52,683 nucleotides of DNA from Hyphomicrobiales bacterium (lineage in GTDB: Bacteria > Pseudomonadota > Alphaproteobacteria > Rhizobiales > Xanthobacteraceae), in contig JAKFYI010000034.1 of assembly GCA_021730985.1 (NCBI GenBank), positions 1 to 52,683 on the forward strand. Reading direction: 5' to 3'. Shown here in pieces: positions 28,366 through 36,704 of this stretch (its first letter is position 1; every line of letters begins with the position of its first letter). Position numbers and translations under genes: made by a program. The notes under the pieces are model-generated. The model did no database searches. It had not been told where the DNA came from and saw only the letters and a list, made by a program, of their open reading frames with translations.

Positions 28366-29787
28366 CTACATGTTGAGGACACGGCCGTAGGCGTCGAGCA
28401 CGGCTTCCTTCATCGTCTCCGACAAGGTCGGATGCGGGAAGATCGTGTGCATCAGTTCTTCTTCGGTGGTCTCCAGGTTCATCGCCACGACGAAGCCCTG
28501 GATCAGTTCGGTCACCTCGGCGCCGACCATGTGCGCGCCGAGCAATTGCCCGGTCTTCTTGTCGAAGATCACCTTGACGAGGCCTTGGTCCTCGCCAAGC
28601 GCCACGGCCTTGCCGTTGCCGATGAACGGGAAACGGCCGACTCGGATGTCGAGCTTCCTGTCCTTCGCCGCCTGCTCGGTGATCCCCACGGAGGCGATCT
28701 GCGGGAAGCAGTAGGTGCAGCCGGGGATCAGGCTCTTGTCCATCGGGTGCGGGTGCAGGCCCTTGATCGCCTCGACACAGACCACGCCTTCGTGCTCCGC
28801 CTTGTGCGCCAGCATCGGTGGCCCTGCGACGTCACCGATCGCGTAGATGCCAGGGACATTGGTCTTGCAGAAACCGTCGATCGCGATGGTGCCGCGTTCG
28901 ATCTTCACACCAAGCTTTTCCAGGCCGATGCCTTCGATGTTGCCGACCACACCGACCGCGGAGATCACGCGATCGACGGTGAGCGTTTGGCTGCCACCCT
29001 TGCCGTCGTCGATGGTGGCGGTGACGCTGTTCGCTTTCTTATCGAGCTTGGTCACCTTGGCGCCGGTGATGATCTCGATGCCCTGCTTCTCGAACGACTT
29101 GCGGGCGAATGCCGCGATCTCGGCGTCCTCGACCGGCAGGATTTGCGGCAGCAGTTCGACGACGGTCACCTCCGCGCCCATGGTGCGGTAGAAGCTCGCG
29201 AACTCGATGCCGATGGCGCCTGAGCCGACCACCAGCAGCGACTTCGGTATGACGTCGGGTGCCATCGCCTCGAAATAGGTCCAGACCAGCTTCTTGTCGG
29301 GTTCGAGCCCGGGCAAGACGCGCGGCCTCGCACCGGTCGCCACAATGATGTGCTTGGCTTGGTAGCCGCCGGGTCCGAGTGTGTCCTTCGGCGCCGCCGT
29401 GTCGCTCTTTTTTACGGTGATCTTGCCGGGCGCGTCGATCGCGGCCTCGCCCCAGATCACGGAGACCTTGTTCTTCTTCATCAGGAAGCCGACGCCGGTG
29501 TTCATCCGCGCCGCGACGGCGCGCGAACGCTTCACCACCGCGGCCGGATCGAACGAAATGTTGTCAGCCGAGAGCCCGTAGTCCTTGGCATGCTGCATGT
29601 GGTGATAGATTTCGGCCGAGCGCAGTAGCGCCTTGGTCGGGATGCAGCCCCAGTTCGAGCAGATGCCGCCGAGGTAATGGCGCTCCACGATGGCGGTCTT
29701 GAAGCCAAGTTGCGCCGCGCGGATCGCGGTGACGTAGCCGCCGGGTCCTGAGCCGATGATGATGATGTCGAAGCTGGTGTCAGCCAT
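28366..29787 (-). CDS. lpdA: Dihydrolipoyl dehydrogenase (E3)
   Basis: This FAD disulphide oxidoreductase reoxidises dihydrolipoamide of 2-oxo acid dehydrogenase complexes to make NADH. The FAD-binding motif is GSGPGGY (12-18). The redox-active pair is C43 and C48 in GGICSNWGCIP, and the second GxGxxG (VVGSGAIGIEFASFY) binds NAD. The C-terminal catalytic His-Glu pair lies in HPHPTLSETM-like sequence (PHPTLSETM). Length, 473 aa, is standard. It lies downstream of pdhABC on the same strand but separated by three unrelated genes and the structured intergenic region, so it probably has its own promoter. It most likely serves the pyruvate complex. Confidence 0.95.
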   Translation of the reverse strand: MADTSFDIIIIGSGPGGYVTAIRAAQLGFKTAIVERHYLGGICSNWGCIPTKALLRSAEIYHHMQHAKDYGLSADNISFDPAAVVKRSRAVAARMNTGVGFLMKKNKVSVIWGEAAIDAPGKITVKKSDTAAPKDTLGPGGYQAKHIIVATGARPRVLPGLEPDKKLVWTYFEAMAPDVIPKSLLVVGSGAIGIEFASFYRTMGAEVTVVELLPQILPVEDAEIAAFARKSFEKQGIEIITGAKVTKLDKKANSVTATIDDGKGGSQTLTVDRVISAVGVVGNIEGIGLEKLGVKIERGTIAIDGFCKTNVPGIYAIGDVAGPPMLAHKAEHEGVVCVEAIKGLHPHPMDKSLIPGCTYCFPQIASVGITEQAAKDRKLDIRVGRFPFIGNGKAVALGEDQGLVKVIFDKKTGQLLGAHMVGAEVTELIQGFVVAMNLETTEEELMHTIFPHPTLSETMKEAVLDAYGRVLNM

Positions 29788-29841
29788 AAAACGTTGCTTT
29801 CAAGTTTTCGCAGGTGAGTGTAGCGGGATCGGGCGAAACCT

Positions 29842-30501
29842 CTAGCCGGGCACGCCCGCCGGTTGGGCCGGAGGCAACCGCCTACGCTGCATCCGCCCTC
29901 GGACATAGTATTCGATAGCCGCAATTGCGATCAGTACGCCGAGCCCGCCGTACACGATGGCGCGTGCCAGGTCGCGCATCATATTGCCTGGATGATAGGA
30001 AATGGCCTGGCCGAGCACCTCGAGCCCGAGCGGGTTAAGGATCGCAAGGCCCGCCAGCACTGTGGCAATCCAGGGCCAGCGCGCCGGCCCGTTCTCGCCC
30101 TGTTGGCGCAGCCAGCGCCGCCGCACCAGCGCCCATTGCACCAGCACCGCGATCATCGCCGGCACGATCAGTTCGATCGTGATGTATGTGTTCTCAACCC
30201 CCACCGTGAACGGGTTGGTGGAGCGGTCCGCGATCTTCTGGATCATCAGCGGCAGCGCCAACGGCAGCAACGCAAGCAGCGCGAGAAATACGGCGAGCCC
30301 GTCCAGAACCACGACGCGGCGCGCCACCGCCGACGCAACAATGAAAACCACCATTGCGGCCAAAACGAACACCGGCAGGCCCATCAGGACCAGGATGAAC
30401 TCCTCGTTGGCGCCGAAATAGTCGGCAAGTTGCAGCGCGGCGAGCAGCGCCACGAACAGCGACAGCAGGAACGTTCCGATGAAGGCCGGGATCGCGCTCA
30501 T
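29842..30501 (-). CDS. Polytopic membrane protein of unknown function, 219 aa
   Basis: Five to six hydrophobic segments (about 5-25, 35-60, 66-88, 108-125, 146-165, 182-200) show no recognisable transporter or enzyme motif. A charged Arg-rich tail (GRMQRRRLPP) ends it on what is probably the cytosolic side. The open frame extends upstream to 30714, but this part lies inside the preceding gene. The ATG at 30501 overlaps that gene's stop by four bases, so the two are translationally coupled and probably form one membrane unit. lpdA follows after 54 bases. Confidence 0.6.
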   Translation of the reverse strand: MSAIPAFIGTFLLSLFVALLAALQLADYFGANEEFILVLMGLPVFVLAAMVVFIVASAVARRVVVLDGLAVFLALLALLPLALPLMIQKIADRSTNPFTVGVENTYITIELIVPAMIAVLVQWALVRRRWLRQQGENGPARWPWIATVLAGLAILNPLGLEVLGQAISYHPGNMMRDLARAIVYGGLGVLIAIAAIEYYVRGRMQRRRLPPAQPAGVPG

Positions 30502-30905
30502 GGTGCGGCCCTGGCGCGGCGCAGCGCTGTGCGAAGCACCAGCCATTGGATCACAGCGACCAGAACGAGCGGCGCCACGAACTGCAGCACGCTTTGCAGT
30601 TCGCGCATCAGCCCTCCGCCGCCGCGCGACATGCCGAACAGGAGCAGCAGCACCGGGGGTGCCGCGAGCGCCAGCATCGCGATCCAGATCGCGCGTTCCG
30701 AGCCGCCGCGCCACAACGTCACCCCATAGACCAGCATCGCGAGCAGCGCATAGAGCGGCGTGCCGAGCATGCCAGCCGCCTCCCCCATGCCGATCGACCA
30801 GGCGTCGTCGTAACGGGGAAGGCCGTGCGTCGCGAACTGCACCACGACGATGCCGGCGAAGACCGAAAGTGCGCCGGCGGCAACGATCGTGATGAATGTC
30901 CGCAT
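30498..30905 (-). CDS. Small membrane protein of unknown function, 135 aa
   Basis: It has four predicted membrane segments (about 5-24, 46-64, 72-92, 103-122), with an Arg-rich end (LRTALRRARAAP). The family is not recognised. The stop overlaps the start of the next membrane gene by ATGA. The first codon lies 9 bases after the stop of the solute-binding protein gene upstream, so the three may be one operon. These two do not look like the TctA/TctB permeases that normally partner such binding proteins: TctA is about 500 aa and TctB has a different fold. Confidence 0.6.
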   Translation of the reverse strand: MRTFITIVAAGALSVFAGIVVVQFATHGLPRYDDAWSIGMGEAAGMLGTPLYALLAMLVYGVTLWRGGSERAIWIAMLALAAPPVLLLLFGMSRGGGGLMRELQSVLQFVAPLVLVAVIQWLVLRTALRRARAAP

Positions 30906-30914
30906 CTCCTGCTT

Positions 30915-31898
30915 CTACTCCACGACGAGCTTGAGTTCCTCGACGACCGGCTTCACCTGGGCGACCTGAGCCTGCAGCATCTTGTTCATTTCCGCGGGCG
31001 TATTGCCGGACGGCTCGGCGCCGACGTCGGTCATTCTCTTGGCAATGTCAGGGCGTGCGACCGCCTCCGCGACTTGTTGCTGGATGCGGTTGATGATCGC
31101 GTCCGGCGTGCCCTTGGGCGCGAGGAAGCCGTTCCAGCCCTGCACTTCGAGGTTCGGGAATCCCAGTTCGCGCACGGTCGGCACCTGGGGCATTGCCGCC
31201 GACTTGGTGGCGACCGCCATCGCCTTCAGAGATCCGGCGCGCACATGTTGCAGCGAACTCGAGAGTTGATCGCCGCCAAAATGAATGCGGCCGGCCAGCA
31301 TGTCGGTCACCAGCGGTGCGGCGCCGCGGAACGGGACGTGATCCATCTTGATGGCGGCATCGCGCTTTAGAATCTCGCCCAGCAAATTCATGATGCTGCC
31401 GGGACCGGTCGAACCGTATAGCAGCGGTGTTGGCGTGCTCTTGGCATGGGCCACAAATTCCTTGAGGTCCTTGCCGGGAACGTCCTTGCCGGTCAGGAAC
31501 CAGAACGGGACAAACGCGCCGACCGAAATCGGCACGAAATCGTCGAACGTATGCCGTGCCCGCTTGACGTACATCAGCGACGACGTGGTGGTGGTGAACG
31601 TGATGTTGTGGAACAGCAGGGTGTGCCCGTCCGGCGCGGCCTTGGCGACCTGATCGGCACCGAGCGAGCCGCCGGCGCCGCCGACGTTCTCGACCACGAA
31701 CGGCTGTCCCAGGGTTTCGGAGAGCCGTTGCGAGATCAGGCGTGCCAGCATGTCGGTGGTGGCGCCGGCCGGGAACGGCACAACGACGCGGACGTTGCGG
31801 TTGGGAAATTGCGATTGCGCGAGCACCGCCGGCGCAAACAACGCCGTGCCGCCCACGGTAGCCGCAGCCTTGAGGATTTCACGTCTTGTCCTCGTCAT
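30915..31898 (-). CDS. Bug/TctC-family solute-binding protein with Tat signal
   Basis: This is a periplasmic substrate-binding protein of the tripartite tricarboxylate transporter (Bug) family. The family patterns VVPFPAGATTDMLAR, VENVGGAGGSLGADQVAKA, HVPFRGAAPLVTDMLAGRI and a C-terminal ASEM-like helix are seen. The N-terminus MTRTRREILKAAATVGGTAL is a Tat-type signal (twin Arg before a hydrophobic stretch, ALA-type cut near VLAQ). AGGGAG upstream of the ATG at 31898 supports this start; the frame upstream to 32030 lies in the structured intergenic region. No TctA or TctB gene is adjacent, so it is one of the orphan Bug proteins common in this group. Ligand unknown, probably a small carboxylate. 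Confidence 0.87.
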   Translation of the reverse strand: MTRTRREILKAAATVGGTALFAPAVLAQSQFPNRNVRVVVPFPAGATTDMLARLISQRLSETLGQPFVVENVGGAGGSLGADQVAKAAPDGHTLLFHNITFTTTTSSLMYVKRARHTFDDFVPISVGAFVPFWFLTGKDVPGKDLKEFVAHAKSTPTPLLYGSTGPGSIMNLLGEILKRDAAIKMDHVPFRGAAPLVTDMLAGRIHFGGDQLSSSLQHVRAGSLKAMAVATKSAAMPQVPTVRELGFPNLEVQGWNGFLAPKGTPDAIINRIQQQVAEAVARPDIAKRMTDVGAEPSGNTPAEMNKMLQAQVAQVKPVVEELKLVVE

Positions 31899-32044
31899 TG
31901 ATCGCTCCCTTTGAGTGTTTTTGCGCCGTCTCGGACCGATCCTAGCGGCTATTCGATGCCCTTGCGACCTTCCAGCCAACGCTCCGCCTCCCGGGGCTTT
32001 GGTTTCGGGCGCCCTGGGTCGAGCCCGCATCCCTGTTTTCCTTT

Positions 32045-32256
32045 TCCCCCGAGGGGATGGAGCGCCGGGAGGCGCCAGGGCGGATCGCCGCCCCTATACG
32101 GCAGGTGACGAGTCTGCCGGGCGAGCCTCGCGGCCCGCCATCGCACCCACGGCGATGTCCCCGTCACCGGGGGTCGCCGCTTACGGGGTGCGCGCGGCCA
32201 ATGACGTAGGCCGCTGCGCCTCCCGGCGCTCCATTCGATCTCCGATATGAGGGAGA
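32045..32256. ncRNA. Candidate structured RNA or structured repeat with a 19-bp closing stem
   Basis: A perfect 19-bp inverted repeat, 32057-32075 against GCGCCTCCCGGCGCTCCAT at 32216-32234, encloses 140 bases that fold into successive hairpins. They are GGGCGG/CCGCCC with a 4-nt loop (32078-32093), CGGCAG/CTGCCG (32099-32119), a weaker GGGC/GCCC stem (about 32119-32136), CATCGC/GCGATG (32139-32157), CCCCG/CGGGG (32159-32172) and GCGGCC/GGCCGC (32194-32214). Small hairpins also flank it: TCCCC/GGGGA at 32045-32057 and TCTCC/GGAGA at 32239-32256. Almost every base lies in or next to a stem, and the stems do not compete. The transcribed strand is unknown. It could be a regulatory RNA, an mRNA leader for the gene at 30915-31898, or a dispersed structured repeat. 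Confidence 0.5.
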
Positions 32257-32340
32257 CCGGCCCCGCTCCGTCATCCAGCATCGCGATCGACGACGCCCTC
32301 GATTGAACGGGACGCGATCAATATGGGGGCGGATTCAAGC

Positions 32341-32416
32341 CCGGGGATAAGTTTATTTTTCGCGTGCGGCGCGCTTTTCCCCACGGGGATAGCACGCGGC
32401 TTGCTTCTATCCCCGG
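32341..32416. repeat. Nested palindrome downstream of pdhC
   Basis: Three inverted repeats are nested around one centre: CCGGGGATA/TATCCCCGG (32341-32349 and 32408-32416), CGCGTGC/GCACGCG (32361-32367 and 32392-32398) and TCCCC/GGGGA (32378-32382 and 32385-32389). It lies 61 bases past the pdhC stop. No T-run follows on the minus strand, so it is not a standard intrinsic terminator. It could protect the pdh transcript end or be part of the neighbouring structured element. Confidence 0.5.
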
Positions 32417-32477
32417 TCAGCGCGCCACATCGCGGCAACTAACTTTGCAAACGCATCCATTTAGACGCCTCGCAAAA

Positions 32478-33845
32478 TCACACCACCATCATCACCGGGT
32501 TTTCGATCAGCCGCTTGAACGCACCGATCAATTCGGCCCCGAGAGCGCCATCGACCGCGCGGTGATCGCACGACAGCGTCACGCTCATCACCTGGGCCGC
32601 TTCGATCTTGCCGTTCTTGACGATCGCCCGCTCCTCGCCCGCACCGACGGCGAGGATGGTGGCGTGCGGCGGGTTGATCACCGCGGTGAAGTCCTTGATG
32701 CCGTACATGCCGAGGTTGGATACGGCCGTGGTGCCGCCCTGGTATTCGCGCGGCTTCAGCTTGCGGCCCCGCGCGCGAGTTGCGAAATCCTTCATCTCGG
32801 TGGAAATCGCGGACAACGACTTGGTTTCCGCTTTCCGGATGATCGGGGTGATCAGCCCGCCGGGCATCGCGACCGCGACGCCGACATCGGAGTGCTTGTG
32901 CTTGAGCATTCCGCTTTCGGTCCAACTCACGTTGGCGTCGGGAATGCGTTGCAAGGCGAGAGCCAGAGCCTTGATGACGAAGTCGTTGACCGACAGCTTG
33001 TAGGCGGGCTTGCCGTCCTTGTCCTTCGGGGCGGCGGCGTTGATCTCCTCGCGCGCGTCCAGCAGCTTGCCGATGTTGCAATCCATCGTCAGGAAGAAAT
33101 GCGGAATGGTCTGCGTGGATTGAGTCAGGCGCTGTGCGATGGTGCGGCGCATGCCGTCGTGCGGTACGACCTCATAGCTGCCATCCTCGAACAGCGCGCG
33201 AACCTGATGGTCCGACATCGACGGCGCGATCGTGGGTGCCGGCGCGCCGGCCGTTGCGGCCGCCGCGGCAGGAGCGCCTGCGGGCCGCAGTCCCTTGCCG
33301 GATCGCGCGGCCTCGACGTCGCGGGCGATGATCCGGCCGTGCGGCCCCGAACCTTGGATGCGTCCGACATCGACGCCGGCTTCCTTGGCCAGACGGCGCG
33401 CCAACGGCGAAGCGAAGGTGCGGATCGATGGGTTTTCCGTCCGTACCGGCTGGGCGGACGCTTGCGCCGGAGGCGCTGACGCGGACGCTGCAGCGGGTCT
33501 GGATTGGGCATGGGCCGGCGCTTCGGCCGCCTGCGGCTTCGCGGCCGACGCCAATTTCGGCGCGGAAGTACCGGCGCCCGCGGCGGCGGCTTTCACATCC
33601 TCGCCTTCATTGGCGATGACCGCGATGACCTGATTGACCGGCACGTCGGCGGTGCCCTCCGCCACCATGATCTTGGCAAGCGTGCCCTCATCGACCGCCT
33701 CGACCTCCATGGTCGCCTTGTCGGTCTCGATCTCGGCGATCACGTCGCCGGCCTTGATGGTGTCGCCCTCCTTCTTCAGCCACTTGGAGAGGTTGCCCTT
33801 CTCCATCGTGGGCGACAGCGCGGGCATGAGGATGTTGGTCGGCAT
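32478..33845 (-). CDS. pdhC: Pyruvate dehydrogenase E2, dihydrolipoyllysine acetyltransferase
   Basis: This is the core subunit of the pyruvate dehydrogenase complex, transferring acetyl from lipoate to CoA. One N-terminal lipoyl domain has lipoylated K43 ([11 protein letters not shown]). An Ala/Pro/Gln-rich flexible linker follows, then a peripheral subunit-binding domain (about 142-180, FASPLARRLAKEAGVD). The catalytic domain has H428 and D432 in DHRAVDGA. Length is 455 aa. It is the last gene of the pdhA-97aa-pdhB-pdhC operon, 14 bases after pdhB. The PLARRLA and PSBD features and the operon mark it as the pyruvate rather than 2-oxoglutarate E2. Confidence 0.96.
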   Translation of the reverse strand: MPTNILMPALSPTMEKGNLSKWLKKEGDTIKAGDVIAEIETDKATMEVEAVDEGTLAKIMVAEGTADVPVNQVIAVIANEGEDVKAAAAGAGTSAPKLASAAKPQAAEAPAHAQSRPAAASASAPPAQASAQPVRTENPSIRTFASPLARRLAKEAGVDVGRIQGSGPHGRIIARDVEAARSGKGLRPAGAPAAAAATAGAPAPTIAPSMSDHQVRALFEDGSYEVVPHDGMRRTIAQRLTQSTQTIPHFFLTMDCNIGKLLDAREEINAAAPKDKDGKPAYKLSVNDFVIKALALALQRIPDANVSWTESGMLKHKHSDVGVAVAMPGGLITPIIRKAETKSLSAISTEMKDFATRARGRKLKPREYQGGTTAVSNLGMYGIKDFTAVINPPHATILAVGAGEERAIVKNGKIEAAQVMSVTLSCDHRAVDGALGAELIGAFKRLIENPVMMVV

Positions 33846-33859
33846 GGCCTAGCCGATGC

Positions 33860-35278
33860 TCAACGGTAGCAGACGGCCTTCGCCGCCTCGACGATTTCGG
33901 CAACCGAAGGCAGCGCGAGCTTCTCGAGATTGGCGGCGTACGGCATCGGCACGTCCTTGCCGGCCACCCGCGTCGGCGGCGCATCGAGATAGTCGAACGC
34001 CTCGGCCACGACCCTTGCCGCGATCTCGGCGCCGATGCCGCATTGCGGCCAGCCTTCCTCGATCGTCACGATGCGGCCGGTCTTCTTCACCGACGCGATC
34101 ACCGTGTCGGAGTCCAGCGGCCGCAAGGTTCGCAGATCGATCACCTCGGCCTCGATGCCGAGCTTGGCCAATTCGTCGGCGGACTTGAGCGCGTAGGTCA
34201 TGCCGATCGAAAACGCCACCAGCGTCACATCCTTGCCTGTCCGGGCCACCCGCGCCTTGCCGATCGGCAGCACGAAGTCGTCGAGCTTGGGCACCGGCGA
34301 GCTTTGGCCGTAGAGGATTTCGTTCTCCAGGAAGATGACCGGATTGGGGCTTCGGATCGACGCTTTCAGCAGTCCCTTGGCATCGGCGGCGTTGGACGGA
34401 GCGATCACCGTCAAGCCGGGAATGTGGGAGTACCAGGCTGAATAGTCCTGGCTGTGCTGGGCGGCCACGCGCGCGGCCGCTCCGTTCGGTCCGCGGAACA
34501 CGACGGAGGATTTCATCTGTCCGCCGGACATGTAGAGCGTCTTGGCCGCCGAATTGAGAATCTGGTCGATCGCCTGCATTGCGAAGTTGAAGGTCATGAA
34601 TTCGACGATCGGCTTCAGCCCGGCCAGAGCCGCGCCGACGCCGATACCGGCAAAACCGTGCTCGGTGATCGGCGTGTCCACGACGCGACGCGGCCCGAAT
34701 TCCTGCAGCAGCCCCTGCGTGACCTTGTAGGCGCCCTGGTATTCGGCGACCTCTTCGCCCATCACGAACACGCTGTCGTCGCTGCGCATTTCTTCGGCCA
34801 TCGCGTCGCGCAAGGCCTCGCGCATGGTCATGGTGACCATCTCGGTGCCGGCAGGCACCTCAGGGAGCTCGATTGCATCCGGCTTCGGCAAAGATGAAGC
34901 CGTCGCAGCCGGTGCCTTGACCGCGTCCGTCTCCTCGACGCGCGGTTCGGACTCTGCGACGTGCTGTTGCGTTGCCGGATCGGGGACCGGAGTTCTTTTT
35001 GCCGGTGCGGCCGCCTTGATGTCGGAGGCGTTCTCGCCTTCGCCGAGGATCACGGCGATCGGCGTGTTCACCGCGACGTCCGCAGTGCCTTCGGGAATCA
35101 GAATCTTGCCGAGGGTGCCTTCATCGACCGCCTCGACCTCCATGGTCGCCTTGTCGGTCTCGATCTCGGCGATCACGTCGCCGGCCTTGACCGTGTCGCC
35201 CACGCTTTTGAGCCACTTGGCAAGGTTGCCCTTCTCCATCGTGGGAGAGAGCGCGGGCATCAACACTTCAATCGGCAT
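33860..35278 (-). CDS. pdhB: Pyruvate dehydrogenase E1 beta subunit with N-terminal lipoyl domain
   Basis: With PdhA this forms the thiamine-diphosphate E1 that decarboxylates pyruvate. The first 80 residues are a complete lipoyl domain with K43 in [11 protein letters not shown], nearly identical to that of PdhC. An Ala/Pro linker follows, then the E1-beta fold from about residue 143 ([15 protein letters not shown]) with [17 protein letters not shown] and the [13 protein letters not shown] segment. A lipoyl domain on E1 beta is a known feature of alphaproteobacterial PDH (for example in Zymomonas and rhizobia). Length, 472 aa, fits this form. Confidence 0.96.
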   Translation of the reverse strand: MPIEVLMPALSPTMEKGNLAKWLKSVGDTVKAGDVIAEIETDKATMEVEAVDEGTLGKILIPEGTADVAVNTPIAVILGEGENASDIKAAAPAKRTPVPDPATQQHVAESEPRVEETDAVKAPAATASSLPKPDAIELPEVPAGTEMVTMTMREALRDAMAEEMRSDDSVFVMGEEVAEYQGAYKVTQGLLQEFGPRRVVDTPITEHGFAGIGVGAALAGLKPIVEFMTFNFAMQAIDQILNSAAKTLYMSGGQMKSSVVFRGPNGAAARVAAQHSQDYSAWYSHIPGLTVIAPSNAADAKGLLKASIRSPNPVIFLENEILYGQSSPVPKLDDFVLPIGKARVARTGKDVTLVAFSIGMTYALKSADELAKLGIEAEVIDLRTLRPLDSDTVIASVKKTGRIVTIEEGWPQCGIGAEIAARVVAEAFDYLDAPPTRVAGKDVPMPYAANLEKLALPSVAEIVEAAKAVCYR

Positions 35279-35302
35279 GGACGCAAGACCCTCTTCGCGT
35301 GC

Positions 35303-35596
35303 CTAGCGCGACAAGCGTGACAAGTTGGCCGACAGCGAGAATGCCGTCGCCGCGATCATCAGGCAGGTGAAGAACGCAACCATCGCCTTGTTGACCCTGG
35401 ACGAATAGACGGCCGCCTCGCCCTTCATCTCCCGCGCGGCAAACGGCCACGCCACCATCGCGTACCACATCTGCTTGCGGTTGCCCTCCCCGGACAGCAC
35501 GCGCAGCGTGAAGAAAAAATTCATTGCGCCGACGACCCAGCTTGCCGAAGCGCCGATCATTGCCAGCACCGACACGATGGTTGCCAAGGTCGTCAT
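35303..35596 (-). CDS. Small membrane protein inside the pdh operon, 97 aa
   Basis: There are two hydrophobic segments (about 5-30 and 71-90) with a polar middle (SGEGNRKQMWYAM, AAREMKGEAAVYSSRVNK). The family is not recognised. It starts 6 bases after the pdhA stop and ends 24 bases before pdhB, so it is translated as part of the operon. Its composition matches its neighbours, and the frame is kept open in a tight operon, so it is likely real. It could tether or regulate the pyruvate complex at the membrane, but nothing in the sequence proves this. Confidence 0.65.
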   Translation of the reverse strand: MTTLATIVSVLAMIGASASWVVGAMNFFFTLRVLSGEGNRKQMWYAMVAWPFAAREMKGEAAVYSSRVNKAMVAFFTCLMIAATAFSLSANLSRLSR

Positions 35597-35602
35597 GAAC
35601 CG

Positions 35603-36649
35603 TCATCGCACCACATCGGTGTAGAGTTCCGAGGGGTCGGGCTCGGGATCGTTGATGGCGAATTCAGCCGCTTCGTTGACCGCGTCACGAATTTTGGCGT
35701 CGATCTTCTTGATGTCGTCCTCGCCCACCCATTTGCGTTCCAGCAGCCGGCGGCGCACTTGCTCGATCGGGTCGTGATCGGTGCGGACCTTTTCGACCTC
35801 CTCGCGGGTCCGGTACTTCGCCGGGTCCGACATGGAGTGGCCGCGATAGCGGTAGGTAAGCATTTCGAGAATGATCGGACCGTTGCCGCCTCGGCACCAG
35901 GCCACCGCCTTCTCAGCGGCGGCGCTGACCGCGCGCACGTCCATGCCGTCGACCTGTTCGCCTGCGATGTCGTGCGAGAGGCCACGCTTGGCAAGGTTGG
36001 TGGTGGCCGACGAGCGGGCAATCGAAGTGCCCATGGCGTATTGGTTGTTCTCGATGATGTAGACCACCGGCAGCTTCCAGAGCTTCGCCATGTTGAAGCT
36101 CTCGTAGACCTGGCCCTGGTTGGCCGCGCCGTCGCCGAAATAGGTCAGCGAGACGTTGTCGTTGCCGCGGTATTTGTTGGCGAATGCGAGACCGGTGCCG
36201 AGCGGCACCTGCGCGCCGACGATGCCGTGCCCGCCGAAGAAACCCTTCTCCGCGGAGAACATATGCATCGAGCCGCCCTTGCCCTTCGAATAGCCGTGGG
36301 TGCGGCCGGTGAGCTCCGCCATCACGCCCTTCGGGTCCATGCCGCACGCAAGCATGTGGCCGTGGTCGCGGTATCCGGTGATGACCTGGTCGCCGGGCTT
36401 GAGCGCCATCTGCATGCCCACGACGACGGCCTCCTGGCCGATGTAGAGGTGGCAGAATCCGCCAATCAGGCCCATGCCGTACATCTGGCCGGCCTTTTCC
36501 TCGAAGCGGCGGATCAGCAGCATGTCCCGATACGCGGAAATCTGCAGGTCCTTGGACAAGTCCGGCGCCGGCGCAGCTCCATTCGCCGACGAATCGGCGG
36601 ACGGGCGTTGCACAGCGTTGGGCTGTGCCTTGTCCTTGGCGACGGCCAT
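35603..36649 (-). CDS. pdhA: Pyruvate dehydrogenase E1 alpha subunit
   Basis: This is the alpha chain of the heterotetrameric E1. The thiamine-diphosphate motif GDG...NN is visible (FGDGAANQG through to IENNQYAMGT), as are the phosphorylation-loop-like RYRGHSMSDPAKYRT and the substrate-site GGHGIVGAQVPLG. Length is 348 aa. The frame is open back to 36778, but GAGGAGAGCC sits just before the ATG at 36649, and the protein then begins with a short disordered tail. It is first in the pdh operon. The 178-base gap upstream, to ftsB, should hold the operon promoter. Confidence 0.95.
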   Translation of the reverse strand: MAVAKDKAQPNAVQRPSADSSANGAAPAPDLSKDLQISAYRDMLLIRRFEEKAGQMYGMGLIGGFCHLYIGQEAVVVGMQMALKPGDQVITGYRDHGHMLACGMDPKGVMAELTGRTHGYSKGKGGSMHMFSAEKGFFGGHGIVGAQVPLGTGLAFANKYRGNDNVSLTYFGDGAANQGQVYESFNMAKLWKLPVVYIIENNQYAMGTSIARSSATTNLAKRGLSHDIAGEQVDGMDVRAVSAAAEKAVAWCRGGNGPIILEMLTYRYRGHSMSDPAKYRTREEVEKVRTDHDPIEQVRRRLLERKWVGEDDIKKIDAKIRDAVNEAAEFAINDPEPDPSELYTDVVR

Positions 36650-36704
36650 GGCTCTCCTCGGGCGGGCAGGCCGTCGAACGACGGCTCTGAATCCAATAGC
36701 GTAA

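Larger units (their letters stand above)
31899..32477. other. Gene-free intergenic region rich in inverted repeats
   Basis: This is the only stretch over 300 bases without a credible gene. Short frames exist on both strands here, but their composition is Arg/Pro/Gly/Ala-rich, typical of non-coding GC-rich DNA. The stretch instead contains the multi-hairpin element at 32045-32256 and the nested palindrome at 32341-32416. Bases 31899-31915 carry the ribosome-binding site of the solute-binding protein gene. Confidence 0.7.

Noticed and set aside
31915..32281. Short frames on both strands in the intergenic region (about 110 codons each)
   Set aside because: They overlap the multi-hairpin element and have Arg/Pro/Gly composition with no domain or ribosome-binding site; structure explains the sequence better.
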